64,000 nucleotides of DNA from Macrococcoides bohemicum (GTDB taxonomy: Bacteria > Bacillota > Bacilli > Staphylococcales > Staphylococcaceae): the NCBI RefSeq assembly GCF_042658685.1, contig NZ_JBHSQY010000006.1; one strand, 5' to 3'. Within the stretch, counting starts at the first letter, position 1; each line of letters begins with the position of its first letter. The notes beneath the pieces are model-generated. The model had not been told where the DNA came from. It made no database searches and saw only the letters and a program-made list of their open reading frames with translations. Shown one piece after another: positions 8,228-16,119 of the stretch. The position numbers and the translations under genes were made by a program.

Positions 8228-8890
8228 ATCTTTATCATCAGTATCTATGTAAATTATGTTAAATAACTGTCCCGTAATACCAAGGAAAAAACTAAAGTTT
8301 TTGTTAGGGTATCTATAACCAGAGGACCATTCATGTGATAGTTTGTAATTTATCAATCGATTTTCTTCATTAAAATCTCTATGCCATATTTTTTTAATTA
8401 GTTGGTTACCATGCTCTCCATGGCAGACAGATAATGAACTTAGGGTTTGTTCATTTTTATGCTTATCTATTTCACTCTGTATTTGGTATACATATAGATT
8501 TTCATTTATATATATATCACTATATGAATCCAATAGTATTTTTCTTACTAAGAATATCCCTCCTAATCCATTGCACCATATATTATTTATATCTTCTTTT
8601 TTATCAAGAAGTTTGTTTTCTTTATGTAGTAGCGCTATAAGATACTCTGATAATGTTATATTGTTGAGGTTAATGTCACCTAGTATTTTAAAAGCCTTAG
8701 ATAGTGATAAAAGCATACCGGAAATACCATGAGCAAACCCTAATGTTAAAATATCTTTATGATTATAATCGGAGTTTTTAGGATTATACACTTTGAAAAA
8801 TGAGAGAGGCCAAGTGATATTTACTTTAGATATTGAAAAATTAGCATTACATGTTGATACGTTGTATAAAATTGAAGTTGATAACACCAA
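8204..8890 (-). pseudogene. lanC: LanC lantibiotic cyclase, C-terminal zinc-site half
   Basis: The product keeps LanC signatures in order: GFAHGISGM, IWCNGLGGIF (first zinc Cys), SVCHGEHGN (Cys-His zinc pair) and a final SFFLGITGQLFNIIYI. LanC enzymes are about 400 aa and add cysteine thiols to dehydrated residues to make lanthionine. Here only about 190 residues are homologous. The first ~35 codons of the frame are antisense to another remnant (8793-8960) and are unlikely to be LanC. All zinc ligands survive, but the N-terminal half of the barrel is gone, so cyclase activity is doubtful. Its orientation is opposite to the regulator pair. Confidence 0.72.
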
Positions 8891-8960
8891 AAATTGTATG
8901 AAAAAGCTAAAAACATATCACAGACATATAGATACATTAAAAAGTAGATACCCATTTTAA
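8793..8960 (+). pseudogene. Unidentified gene tail antisense to the lanC fragment
   Basis: A 55-codon open frame containing DIEKLALHVDTLYKIEVDN and ending in HIDTLKSRYPF and a stop at 8958-8960. The composition looks protein-like (amphipathic, charged) and there is no start of its own. I do not recognise the family. It probably marks the point where foreign DNA joined the truncated lanC. Confidence 0.3.
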
Positions 8961-9010
8961 AAATTATGATAATGTTAAAACAATAATAATTAGTTTAGCG
9001 AGGAATAGAA

Positions 9011-9256
9011 ATGAATAAAAATGAAATTAAAAAATGGGTTGAAGAAAATTGCATACGTTATAGTGATGCACATTATTATACAAAACAAACTAAAAATCAG
9101 TTTGTCACAACAGCTTCAAGAAAGTATGTGGAACCTTTTATTACTCTGTATGACAAAAACATAAGTAAATCTAAGACTACTTTATATTTAAAAGAAGATT
9201 TAATTAAATATGGGGAACAGCTTGAAACGAAACGAACAAATAAACAAAAGGATTGA
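9011..9256 (+). CDS. Small hypothetical protein, possible winged-helix DNA-binding protein
   Basis: An 81-aa basic protein with N-terminal WVEENCIRYSDAHYYTKQTK, then VEPFITLYDK and LYLKEDLIKYGEQL. The layout (helix, short turn with a T/S-rich recognition-like helix, then a beta hairpin and Leu-Tyr-Leu-..-Asp-Leu) resembles small excisionase or MerR-like HTH proteins, but no motif is decisive. The start follows GCGAGGAATAGAA. It stands alone between the lantibiotic remnants and a bidirectional terminator. Confidence 0.55.
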   Translation: MNKNEIKKWVEENCIRYSDAHYYTKQTKNQFVTTASRKYVEPFITLYDKNISKSKTTLYLKEDLIKYGEQLETKRTNKQKD

Positions 9257-9406
9257 TCTTTTTTGTTAAAAGATCTAATAAAGAAAAAGAATATTTATTA
9301 GAGTGGTTCAGTATTATTAACTGTCTTAACGGATAAAAAAAGCAGTTATATTAAAAAACAAGGAAAAGCTAGAAAGAATGTAGCTTAATTTTACAATCCA
9401 CGAAAT

Positions 9407-9455
9407 AAAAGAAAAACATGAAGAGGATGAAATCATTCTTCATGTTTTTTCTTTT
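9407..9455. terminator. Bidirectional terminator between the 81-aa gene and the ABC operon
   Basis: A long stem, AAAAGAAAAACATGAAGA (9407-9424) with TTCTTCATGTTTTTTCTTTT (9436-9455), with A and T runs on the two flanks. It ends the rightward small gene and the leftward ABC transporter operon. Confidence 0.75.
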
Positions 9456-9475
9456 ATTCCTAAATTTTGAGTATA

Positions 9476-10201
9476 TTATATAGCTTTCTTTAGTGCTTTT
9501 AAAGATAATATACTCATAATAACTAATAATGCTAATGTTATAACTATACCGATAACCGTACTACTTATAACATTATGGTAATAAAAGTCATTGTCAATGA
9601 ACTTTAAACCTACTCTATATCCAAATGCTGATGGTATTATATATGAAAAAGGAGCAGCTATAAATATCATAGACAATAATGAGATGGCGATTCCAAACGA
9701 TATAGATATTACAATATTATGAGTTTTAATTATTACATAGGTAGTTAATGGAATAACCATTAGCCATCCAAATAGATTTAATATTAGAAAAGAAATAGTT
9801 ATATATATTAGACTATCATACTCACCATTAACGATGTAAAGAACAACAATGATTAAAAAATTTATTAAATAAATTAAGAAAGCTATAAAAAAAGAGAGCA
9901 GATATTTTGAAAAGAATAAGGAATTTTTCTTATTGGTATAAGAGAGCCAATTTAAATATGTATTATTCTTATCTTCTAAATAGAAAATAGAAGAAGGAAT
10001 GATACATGAAATGATAGGTAGTAACATTGAAAATTGATTATAAAACCTAAAGTATAAACCATCTTCTATAGATAGGTTTGAATCATTAACAAAAAAGTTT
10101 ATTAGATTCATTATTAAGGGTATTAAGCTAAGTGAAAGAACTACAAAAATAAAGTTCTCACTGCGAACTTTTGCAATTTCTCCTTTAATATATCTAATCA
10201 T
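9476..10201 (-). CDS. ABC-2 type permease, lantibiotic self-immunity (LanE/G-like)
   Basis: This 241-aa protein has six predicted membrane segments, beginning MIRYIKGEIAKVRSENFIFV, as in EpiE/NisE and EpiG/NisG permeases that expel lantibiotic from the membrane. It overlaps the ATPase gene by four bases (ATGA). Only one permease gene follows the ATPase, whereas classic LanFEG has two, so it may form a homodimer. It ends at the terminator at 9407-9455. Confidence 0.68.
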   Translation of the reverse strand: MIRYIKGEIAKVRSENFIFVVLSLSLIPLIMNLINFFVNDSNLSIEDGLYFRFYNQFSMLLPIISCIIPSSIFYLEDKNNTYLNWLSYTNKKNSLFFSKYLLSFFIAFLIYLINFLIIVVLYIVNGEYDSLIYITISFLILNLFGWLMVIPLTTYVIIKTHNIVISISFGIAISLLSMIFIAAPFSYIIPSAFGYRVGLKFIDNDFYYHNVISSTVIGIVITLALLVIMSILSLKALKKAI

Positions 10202-11034
10202 TTAAAAATCACCTCTACAATATTCATTGACATCAGCTTAAGATACAAGGCCTCTAAATCAAAATCAATAATATTATTATTATTCACAAATTTCACTAAA
10301 TTAATATAGTCACCTACTATATACTGAGTATTATCCTTGCATTTAATTAGTGTGTAAATATTGTTTTGAATCATATCCATCTGCTCTTCAATTTCTTTTG
10401 TATAGTTAATTATTCCATACTTATCATGATTATTTTTCACATGTGCAATCAATTGTCCATCATGGATAAATAGTATTGTATCGACATAATGATTTATCTC
10501 ATTTAATATGTGACTGGAAACAATTATAGTGCGAGTAGATAATTTTATATTATTTATGATATTTCGAATATCAATAATACCTGAGGGGTCCAATCCATTT
10601 GAAGGTTCATCAAGTAAAATGAGTTCTGAGTTACCCATTAGAGATCTAGCAATACCGAGACGTTGTTTCATTCCTAGTGATAAATTTTTAAATTTTTTGT
10701 TTTTAGCATCTTCTAAATTAACTAACTTTAAGTATGAAGAGATATCTTCACCTTCAATCATTTGATAATTGGCGTGTAGTTCAAGATTTTTATAGCAACT
10801 TAAATTACTATAAAATGCAGGATATTCTATCAAATGTCCAATATTCTTGATATTAGATGTCTTTATTTCTCCTTTATAATCAATGACATTAATCATTGTT
10901 TTAAAAAGAGTGGATTTACCAGATCCATTTGGACCTAGTAATCCATAAATTTTGCCTTTCTCAAAACTATAATTTATATTTTTTAAAATATCTTTATTAT
11001 TTCTATTAACCGTCAAGTTATTTAATAAGATCAT
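10198..11034 (-). CDS. ABC transporter ATPase, lantibiotic immunity (LanF-like)
   Basis: A 278-aa ATPase with Walker A LLGPNGSGKSTLF near residue 34, Q-loop region, signature LSLGMKQRLGIARS near 125, Walker B LILLDEPSNGLDPSG near 148 and switch SSHI. The BcrA/LanF subfamily powers export of bacteriocins and peptide antibiotics. It overlaps its neighbours on both sides (TAATG with the 62-aa gene, ATGA with the permease), so the three are one translationally coupled operon. With its biosynthetic partners lost, it may now give resistance to lantibiotics made by competitors, perhaps under the control of the two-component system at 6539-8227. Confidence 0.82.
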   Translation of the reverse strand: MILLNNLTVNRNNKDILKNINYSFEKGKIYGLLGPNGSGKSTLFKTMINVIDYKGEIKTSNIKNIGHLIEYPAFYSNLSCYKNLELHANYQMIEGEDISSYLKLVNLEDAKNKKFKNLSLGMKQRLGIARSLMGNSELILLDEPSNGLDPSGIIDIRNIINNIKLSTRTIIVSSHILNEINHYVDTILFIHDGQLIAHVKNNHDKYGIINYTKEIEEQMDMIQNNIYTLIKCKDNTQYIVGDYINLVKFVNNNNIIDFDLEALYLKLMSMNIVEVIFK

Positions 11035-11222
11035 TATTTACCTCCATTTATTAAAAATAGATAGCCAGCTATAGTTATTACAAAAATAAATAAGAAAATA
11101 TAAGTAGATTTGAAATTTCCTTTTGTTATTCCTCCTTTAAAAATTTCTACAGTAAACAAAGATAAACTAAGTATGAAACTAATGATAGCAATTGCTATTA
11201 ATATAACTTCCATGTATCTCAC
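11034..11222 (-). CDS. Small two-TM membrane protein heading the ABC operon
   Basis: A 62-aa protein with hydrophobic segments at about 4-26 and 40-60 joined by a short basic loop. AGGAGGTGAGAT precedes the ATG. It shares one base of its stop with the ATPase start. Small membrane proteins often accompany lantibiotic immunity transporters as accessory subunits, but I do not recognise this one specifically. Confidence 0.6.
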   Translation of the reverse strand: MRYMEVILIAIAIISFILSLSLFTVEIFKGGITKGNFKSTYIFLFIFVITIAGYLFLINGGK

Positions 11223-11572
11223 CTCCTCTTACAAAATATTTTACAATTTAATTCTTAATGAATTCTTATAATTCCACTGTTTTAAGTGTTTCAGACAAAA
11301 AGGGAGATATAAATATATTACTTAGTAAACATTGAATTAATAAGCTTTATTTTTAAATAAATATGTTTTTAAGGGGATTTTGAGGATCTTTTGTAGTAAG
11401 TAAAGGAGTCATTTTGGGAAAGGTTTAATTTTTTCTTTAAAATAAATTTTTTAATGAAATGTAATAAGAGTATTCTTTTATAATCTTTTAATAATCTTTT
11501 AAATACTTTTATTGTCAATAACTATATTTTGTTTTCCACTTAAGGATATTAATAAGCATAAGCACAAAAAAA
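11223..11572. promoter_or_regulatory. Spacer with the ABC operon promoter region
   Basis: Very AT-rich, without a supported gene. AATCTTTTAATAATCTTTTAAAT near 11482-11505 is a tandem repeat of AATCTTTTA with 11-base spacing, which suits a response-regulator direct-repeat site. It lies 260 bases from the operon start, so this is speculative. Confidence 0.3.
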
Positions 11573-11606
11573 CACTTGAATTGAAAATTATGTATCAATT
11601 CAAGTG
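11573..11606 (-). terminator. Terminator of the HTH/small membrane protein operon
   Basis: A 12-bp stem, CACTTGAATTGA (11573-11584) with TCAATTCAAGTG (11595-11606), followed on the minus strand by seven T. Confidence 0.8.
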
Positions 11607-11615
11607 GTACCAAAT

Positions 11616-11810
11616 TTATATATTCTTTTTTCTATTGTTTTTAATATCTAACAATTCTGCGATTTTATATACTATCATTCCAGCAGCGATAAAAGCTATG
11701 TCGACGCCTATGTTTACCGCAGTATTGCCAAAATCTCCTGGTAACACCTTAAAAGCCATTACAGCAACAAAAATTATAAATAGAATAATAGCTACTATTC
11801 TATACGTCAT
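11616..11810 (-). CDS. Small two-TM membrane protein co-transcribed with an HTH regulator
   Basis: A 64-aa protein with two hydrophobic segments (about 4-22 and 28-50) and a basic tail KIAELLDIKNNRKKNI. Its start overlaps the regulator's end by 11 bases and a terminator follows directly, making a two-gene unit. Regulator plus small membrane protein is common in bacteriocin immunity and stress modules. No family is recognised. Confidence 0.6.
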   Translation of the reverse strand: MTYRIVAIILFIIFVAVMAFKVLPGDFGNTAVNIGVDIAFIAAGMIVYKIAELLDIKNNRKKNI

Positions 11811-12180
11811 ATGAACATCTCCTTAATTTATTTGTATTCTTATTAACCCAGAACTTTATTTTCTTCTCATACTCTATCTTAAATTCTGAAGTCATATCAT
11901 CAACAAAATTTTTTAATGTTGTATAATCAGCATATTCAATACAGTCATACACCTTCTTTTTAAATTCTTCTAGATTATAATCTGCTATACCAGAATATAA
12001 ATAATTTAAATCGATATCTAATCTTTTAGCAAAAAGATCTAGCATATGAGAGGTAGGTGTATGTAGTCCTTTTTCAATTCTACTTATATTACTCTGAGTG
12101 CATATATCTCTTGCAAGGTCAGCTTGCGATAAACCCTTACTTTTACGCAAGGCCTTTAATCTTTCTCCCAGTACTTCCAT
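11800..12180 (-). CDS. XRE-family transcriptional regulator, truncated Rgg/PlcR-like
   Basis: A 126-aa protein. Residues 4-60 form a Cro/C1 HTH (LKALRKSKGLSQADLAR.., SNISRIEKGLHTPT, LDIDLNYLY), as found at the N-terminus of Rgg/PlcR peptide-sensing regulators. The remaining ~65 residues are helical but much shorter than the usual TPR peptide-binding domain. It may be a shortened derivative or act without a peptide. A 13-bp inverted repeat brackets its promoter region (12194-12280), which suits autoregulation. Confidence 0.75.
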   Translation of the reverse strand: MEVLGERLKALRKSKGLSQADLARDICTQSNISRIEKGLHTPTSHMLDLFAKRLDIDLNYLYSGIADYNLEEFKKKVYDCIEYADYTTLKNFVDDMTSEFKIEYEKKIKFWVNKNTNKLRRCSYDV

Positions 12181-12193
12181 AACAAATTACCTC

Positions 12194-12280
12194 GTCTATA
12201 TATTTAGATTTTAAAGAAATTTCTGATTGTTGAAATAATACCATAAAATAACATAGAAATTATTACTTAAATATATAGAC
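12194..12280. repeat. 13-bp inverted repeat flanking the regulator promoter
   Basis: GTCTATATATTTA at 12194-12206 and its exact complement TAAATATATAGAC at 12268-12280, 61 bases apart, lie between the XRE gene and the resolvase-like gene. They may be operators allowing DNA looping, or ends of a lost small element. Confidence 0.55.
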
Positions 12281-12293
12281 TATATTGCATCAT

Positions 12294-12839
12294 TCAATCA
12301 TTTTTTTTGTATTCTTTTAAATACTTTGATATAGAAACTCTTGATATACCTAATTCTTCTTGCATTTCACTATAAGTTGCATTGTTATGATACATTTCTA
12401 CCAGTCTTTCTTTAACATCATTTGATACTTTTGGTCGTCCTTGTTTCTTTTTACGAGTGTTTTTCGTCAACTTATTTCTTCTTACTATTACTTCTCTTTC
12501 TGCATCCTTTAACATTTCAATGACATTAAAAAAATTCTTGTTATTAGCTGTATCAAGTTGTATATCTATTACAATTAACCTGATATTCTCCTTATTAAAT
12601 GTCATTAGCAGATTGATTAATTTAGTTATAGATAGATTTAATATTGATAGTTTGTAAAAAATAACTGTGTCCCCAGGCTCTAATAGATGTAATAAATTAT
12701 CAAAAGATGTACTACCTGAATTACTGTCTGAACTTTCAACTATTATTTTATCTGGATTATAAGTTTTTAATAACTCTAACTGCTTATAATATTGTGTTTC
12801 TATGTTGAAAGCATTTAGATAAGCATACTTCATTGTCAT
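12294..12839 (-). CDS. Resolvase-fold protein lacking the catalytic serine
   Basis: This 181-aa protein has the order of a serine recombinase: N-terminal domain (MKYAYLNAFNIETQ.. in place of GYARVST..Q), GDTVIFYKLSILN in place of V..RLDRLGR, ERE helix region, and a C-terminal HTH (GRPKVSND.., TYSEMQEELGISRVSISKYL). The nucleophile Ser and the active-site arginines of the RLDR segment are replaced, so strand cleavage should be impossible. DNA binding looks intact. It may have become a repressor or partition-like factor. It is the last minus-strand gene after the transfer region. Confidence 0.7.
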   Translation of the reverse strand: MTMKYAYLNAFNIETQYYKQLELLKTYNPDKIIVESSDSNSGSTSFDNLLHLLEPGDTVIFYKLSILNLSITKLINLLMTFNKENIRLIVIDIQLDTANNKNFFNVIEMLKDAEREVIVRRNKLTKNTRKKKQGRPKVSNDVKERLVEMYHNNATYSEMQEELGISRVSISKYLKEYKKND

Positions 12840-12894
12840 TCCTCTATTCTATAATCATTACTATTATCATACTATATTATAATAGAAGGAACGA

Positions 12895-13365
12895 CTATTT
12901 ATTTCTTAGATTTATGATCGCATCACGATCACATAATATTACATTTGTAGCGATAGCTAGTTCCTTAGCTTGTTTAGTAAAGTATGAGTTTGTAAATACA
13001 TAGGCTTCATCTGCTTTGTAAAATGCTTGTGCTGAATATATCTCCATCACAGATTTAACACCAACTTTTCCCTTATATCTTTTTGCTTGTATAACAATAT
13101 TTTTGTTACCATTCTGCATTATTAAGTCTGCACCATAGTCATAAGAAGATTGTGTAACAATAGAACGATAACCTTTTGAATAAAACAATGCTTCTAAATA
13201 ATTTTCAAATTCTTGTCCACTCATTCGATCTACTTCATACATTTTAGCATCTGCAAGTATCCTTTTATTTCTTCTTCGTATTTCAAGTCTTATTTTTGAA
13301 ATGATTAAATATAGAACGAATACAGCAAAGCATATGAATATTATCATTTCTTTATACACACTCAT
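12895..13365 (-). CDS. Membrane-anchored Mrr-like restriction endonuclease domain protein
   Basis: A 156-aa protein with an N-terminal transmembrane helix (about 6-24), then an Mrr_cat-type PD-(D/E)xK domain: FENYLEALFYSKGY, the Asp of YDYGADLIM and IVIQAKRYKGKVG (QxK), ending in an NVILCDRDAI strand. This nuclease fold with a TM anchor occurs in small proteins next to conjugation genes, but its role is unclear: processing or surveillance of DNA near the membrane. The start is chosen at 13365 because GGAG lies seven bases upstream. It overlaps the stop of the primase gene. Confidence 0.72.
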   Translation of the reverse strand: MSVYKEMIIFICFAVFVLYLIISKIRLEIRRRNKRILADAKMYEVDRMSGQEFENYLEALFYSKGYRSIVTQSSYDYGADLIMQNGNKNIVIQAKRYKGKVGVKSVMEIYSAQAFYKADEAYVFTNSYFTKQAKELAIATNVILCDRDAIINLRNK

Positions 13366-13366
13366 T

Positions 13367-14728
13367 CTATCGCTCCATTTCATTATTTTTTTGCTGAATT
13401 TTTTCTGTGTTTTTTTCTGTATCTCTTTCTACAAATCTAGGTTTTATAAGTGGTCTTTCTAAAGATATGTTGTTTTCCTTTACATATTTCAAAACTTCAT
13501 TCCAGTCTTTAGTAGTGCTGATATAATCAACCTCAAAAGTTTCATTTTCAAAAAGCTTTCTTAAACGATTTCTATTACCTTTGTCATCATCTATTTTATA
13601 GCTCTTATCAAGGTTTTTATCATATATATGCCATCCTGTTACTTCTTCTTGAATTTCAAGTCTATCATTTTTGATCTTTAAATTATTTTCCTTTGTATCA
13701 TTGTTATCAATAGTTTTGAATAATTCATTAATACTATTTTTCTCATATACTTTTTCTTTTTCAAATCGTGGTGGTTGAGAAATATAAAAATCAATCTCTT
13801 TTTCTCCTAATTGTAGTGGTACACACAGTTTATTTGTTGCTTCTCTGCCTGTTCTGTCATTATCCAAGCATAAAACAATATTTTTAGGTGGCTCTTTTGT
13901 ATCATCTACTATATCTTTAATAGCTTGATACATCGTTTTTGGTTTATCTGCACCATTTAAAGATATAAATCTACTGTTTTTAGGTTTATACATTGAAGCA
14001 TATGATAATGCATCAATATTTGATTCAAAAACAAAAATACTTTCTGGTTTACCAAAAGTAACTGAAAAGCCCCTGTTTTCAGGAACTCCTGATGCTATTT
14101 TTTTGAAATGTGAACCTTCAACAATACCTCTTTCATCATGTCCTATAATTTTACCGTGTCTATTCCACATAAACGCTAAATTATTTACTTCAATTTCCTT
14201 ACCATTATCATTACTTATCTTTTTAGACGTTTGTCTAATCATACCTTTATCTATTAGAGCTTCTACTAAATCTGGATTTATTTTTCTTTCGTTGACTAAA
14301 TAATCCTCAATTTTACTGGTGTCTTTCGTGATATATGTAGGATCATATTCATAAGGTTTTTCATTACGAACGATTTTTTCTATCGGTTTGACAGATTCAA
14401 TCATTTCATCTATTGTTTCAGTAACATCTTTCACTGCTTCTCTGAAATTCATACCATAATATAGTTTCGCAAAACCTATAGGACCGTATGCACCTTCACC
14501 ACGACTATACCAATTCATTTTATTGTAGTCCTCACTTGTCGGATCAGCGTTTATCTTAAATGAATCATGATCTACAAGCTGATACTGTCCTTTTCCTATA
14601 CTTTGCACTAATATACCTTTTTTATCTAAATAATCTAGTATATTCATCTCATTTGCTTTTTTTATAAGTTCTGGGGGCAATGCTCTATTTTTAACTGAAT
14701 AATTCTTTTTATCTGTTGACTTTTCCAT
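13367..14728 (-). CDS. DUF3991/TOPRIM-domain plasmid primase-like protein
   Basis: A 453-aa protein. The N-terminal CHC2/DUF3991-like region (LPPELIKKANEMNILDYLDK.., NWYSRGEGAYGPIGFAKLYYG, DYLVNERKINPDLVEALIDKG) precedes a TOPRIM domain with IFVFESNIDALSYASM and VLCLDNDRTGREATN (acidic DxD). A C-terminal extension of about 120 residues is charged. The family is typical of conjugative elements of Firmicutes and probably primes complementary-strand synthesis in the recipient. It lies at the distal end of the transfer genes, with TopB three genes upstream. Confidence 0.8.
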   Translation of the reverse strand: MEKSTDKKNYSVKNRALPPELIKKANEMNILDYLDKKGILVQSIGKGQYQLVDHDSFKINADPTSEDYNKMNWYSRGEGAYGPIGFAKLYYGMNFREAVKDVTETIDEMIESVKPIEKIVRNEKPYEYDPTYITKDTSKIEDYLVNERKINPDLVEALIDKGMIRQTSKKISNDNGKEIEVNNLAFMWNRHGKIIGHDERGIVEGSHFKKIASGVPENRGFSVTFGKPESIFVFESNIDALSYASMYKPKNSRFISLNGADKPKTMYQAIKDIVDDTKEPPKNIVLCLDNDRTGREATNKLCVPLQLGEKEIDFYISQPPRFEKEKVYEKNSINELFKTIDNNDTKENNLKIKNDRLEIQEEVTGWHIYDKNLDKSYKIDDDKGNRNRLRKLFENETFEVDYISTTKDWNEVLKYVKENNISLERPLIKPRFVERDTEKNTEKIQQKNNEMER

Positions 14729-14754
14729 AATTTAATCTCTCCTCAAAAAAAGAT

Positions 14755-14774
14755 GCTTAGTTAGTCAACTAAGC
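14755..14774. terminator. Hairpin between sortase and primase genes
   Basis: GCTTAGTT, a short loop, then AACTAAGC, with six A on the plus strand (T run after the stem on the minus strand). It can terminate or attenuate leftward transcription after the sortase gene. Confidence 0.6.
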
Positions 14775-14793
14775 ACCTTAAAATTATTTATAT

Positions 14794-15582
14794 TTAATTT
14801 AATATTGCATTTTTTACATCTTCTGAGGCATCTGTAACTTTATATTTTTTCAACAACTTTCCTCGTACTACTACCCTCTCTGTACCTTTGGGATTAGAAC
14901 AAGTTACTAATGTTATAAGATTTTCGCCTGGTACATCATCTACAACATTGCCATTATTTTCTGATACTACTGATACTTTAGTAGTAACATATTCATATAC
15001 ATATCGTTTATCTGAAAGATAAATTTCATCATATTCTTTCATACGTGATACTGGTGTAAACAGTGAATTGTAATCAATCATATGATGTCCAGCTATCGCA
15101 AAGTTTCCTTCACCCATTTTTTGATTAGGTTTCATAGTACCAGATGCTACATCAAGATTTTGATTAGTCAGTCCTTCTAATACTGCTATATTTAATTCAA
15201 CATTAGGAACATATAGCTTTCCTATGACATAATCCTGATTTATTTTTACGTCAATAGGTACTCTATCTACACTTCTTATCGTATCTGCATCATAAGATAG
15301 ATTTTTATCATAAGATGTGGCTTCTCCATAATTAGCATCACCTAAATTTTTTAAAGTTTCTTGTATACGTTTTTGATTTTCTTCTATTTTATTTGCATCA
15401 AGTTGATTTACGCTTGCATTAGCTTTGTCGATTGCATGTGGCATAATATAATGTTCTATCGTATAAGGTGCTAAACAGATTGTTAATCCTAATAACATAA
15501 TGCAAATAAACATTATTTTCACTAATCTTTGTTTTGCTTTTTTGTAACTATACATTTCTCTTTGTTTTTCTAAAATTGTCAT
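14794..15582 (-). CDS. srtA: Sortase (class A-like transpeptidase)
   Basis: A 262-aa protein with N-terminal basic region, one TM helix (about 23-45) and a sortase domain: FAIAGHHMIDYNSLFTPVSR (catalytic His), ITLVTCSNPKG (catalytic Cys in TLVTC) and ERVVVRGKLL (catalytic Arg). It anchors LPxTG proteins to peptidoglycan. The obvious client on this plasmid is the LPDTG surface protein at 41588-45073. A plasmid-borne sortase could let the adhesin work in hosts whose own sortase is poorly matched. The start ATG follows GGAGAATTAATA. Confidence 0.85.
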   Translation of the reverse strand: MTILEKQREMYSYKKAKQRLVKIMFICIMLLGLTICLAPYTIEHYIMPHAIDKANASVNQLDANKIEENQKRIQETLKNLGDANYGEATSYDKNLSYDADTIRSVDRVPIDVKINQDYVIGKLYVPNVELNIAVLEGLTNQNLDVASGTMKPNQKMGEGNFAIAGHHMIDYNSLFTPVSRMKEYDEIYLSDKRYVYEYVTTKVSVVSENNGNVVDDVPGENLITLVTCSNPKGTERVVVRGKLLKKYKVTDASEDVKNAILN

Positions 15583-15593
15583 TATTAATTCTC

Positions 15594-16028
15594 CTATCTA
15601 TTTAAAAATAAGATTAGTAACACACATGCATTAAAACTAGAATGTGTAAGCACCACTAACCAGAGTGTATTTGTACGTTTATAAAGAAAGCAATATAATA
15701 ATCCATTAAGTATTAAAGGAATAGTCATTATATTACTTTGACCATGTATTAAACCAAATAATATAGAACTGAATAAAGCACTATAAATGCTAAAAGGTTT
15801 AATCCATATTTTTTTAAATAATAAGAATCGGAAAATTAATTCTTCAATTATAGGTGATATCACAAGTGTGATAATCAGTATGAATGGATTAGAGATCATT
15901 TCTTCTAACCTATTTTTGCTACTGCTAGTACCTTGAATACCTAATGAATTACAAATCATCGCAAATACTACTTGTATTAAAAGTAAACCAAGTACACCTC
16001 CGATATAATAAGTTATTTTCTTTTTCAT
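15594..16028 (-). CDS. CPBP-family intramembrane metalloprotease (short)
   Basis: This 144-aa protein has about four hydrophobic segments and the CPBP motifs EELIFRFLLFKK (EExxxR), ILFGLIHGQ (FxxxH) and LTHSSFNACV (HxxxN). It is shorter than typical bacterial CAAX proteases (200-300 aa). Relatives process or protect against bacteriocins, and some work with surface-protein secretion. It lies between topB and the sortase on the same strand, so a role in envelope protein processing during transfer is plausible. RBS AAAGGAG. Confidence 0.78.
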   Translation of the reverse strand: MKKKITYYIGGVLGLLLIQVVFAMICNSLGIQGTSSSKNRLEEMISNPFILIITLVISPIIEELIFRFLLFKKIWIKPFSIYSALFSSILFGLIHGQSNIMTIPLILNGLLYCFLYKRTNTLWLVVLTHSSFNACVLLILFLNR

Positions 16029-16076
16029 TCTCTTTACTCCTTTTAACTTCTAATTTATTACTATTATATATTAAAA

Positions 16077-16119
16077 AAATACATTTAGCTATGTATTACA
16101 TAGCTAAATGTATTTTTAT
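16077..16119 (-). terminator. Terminator after topB
   Basis: A 17-bp stem, AAATACATTTAGCTATG (16077-16093) with CATAGCTAAATGTATTT (16099-16115), directly after the topB stop and with T runs on both strands. Confidence 0.8.

Noticed and set aside
8434..8640. 68-aa plus-strand frame
   Set aside because: Antisense shadow of the lanC fragment.
11512..11814. 100-aa plus-strand frame with hydrophobic segments
   Set aside because: It is antisense to the 64-aa membrane protein and runs through that gene's terminator; no RBS.
12294..12839. Functional serine recombinase
   Set aside because: The catalytic serine and the arginines of the RLDR segment are replaced, so only a DNA-binding role is supported.
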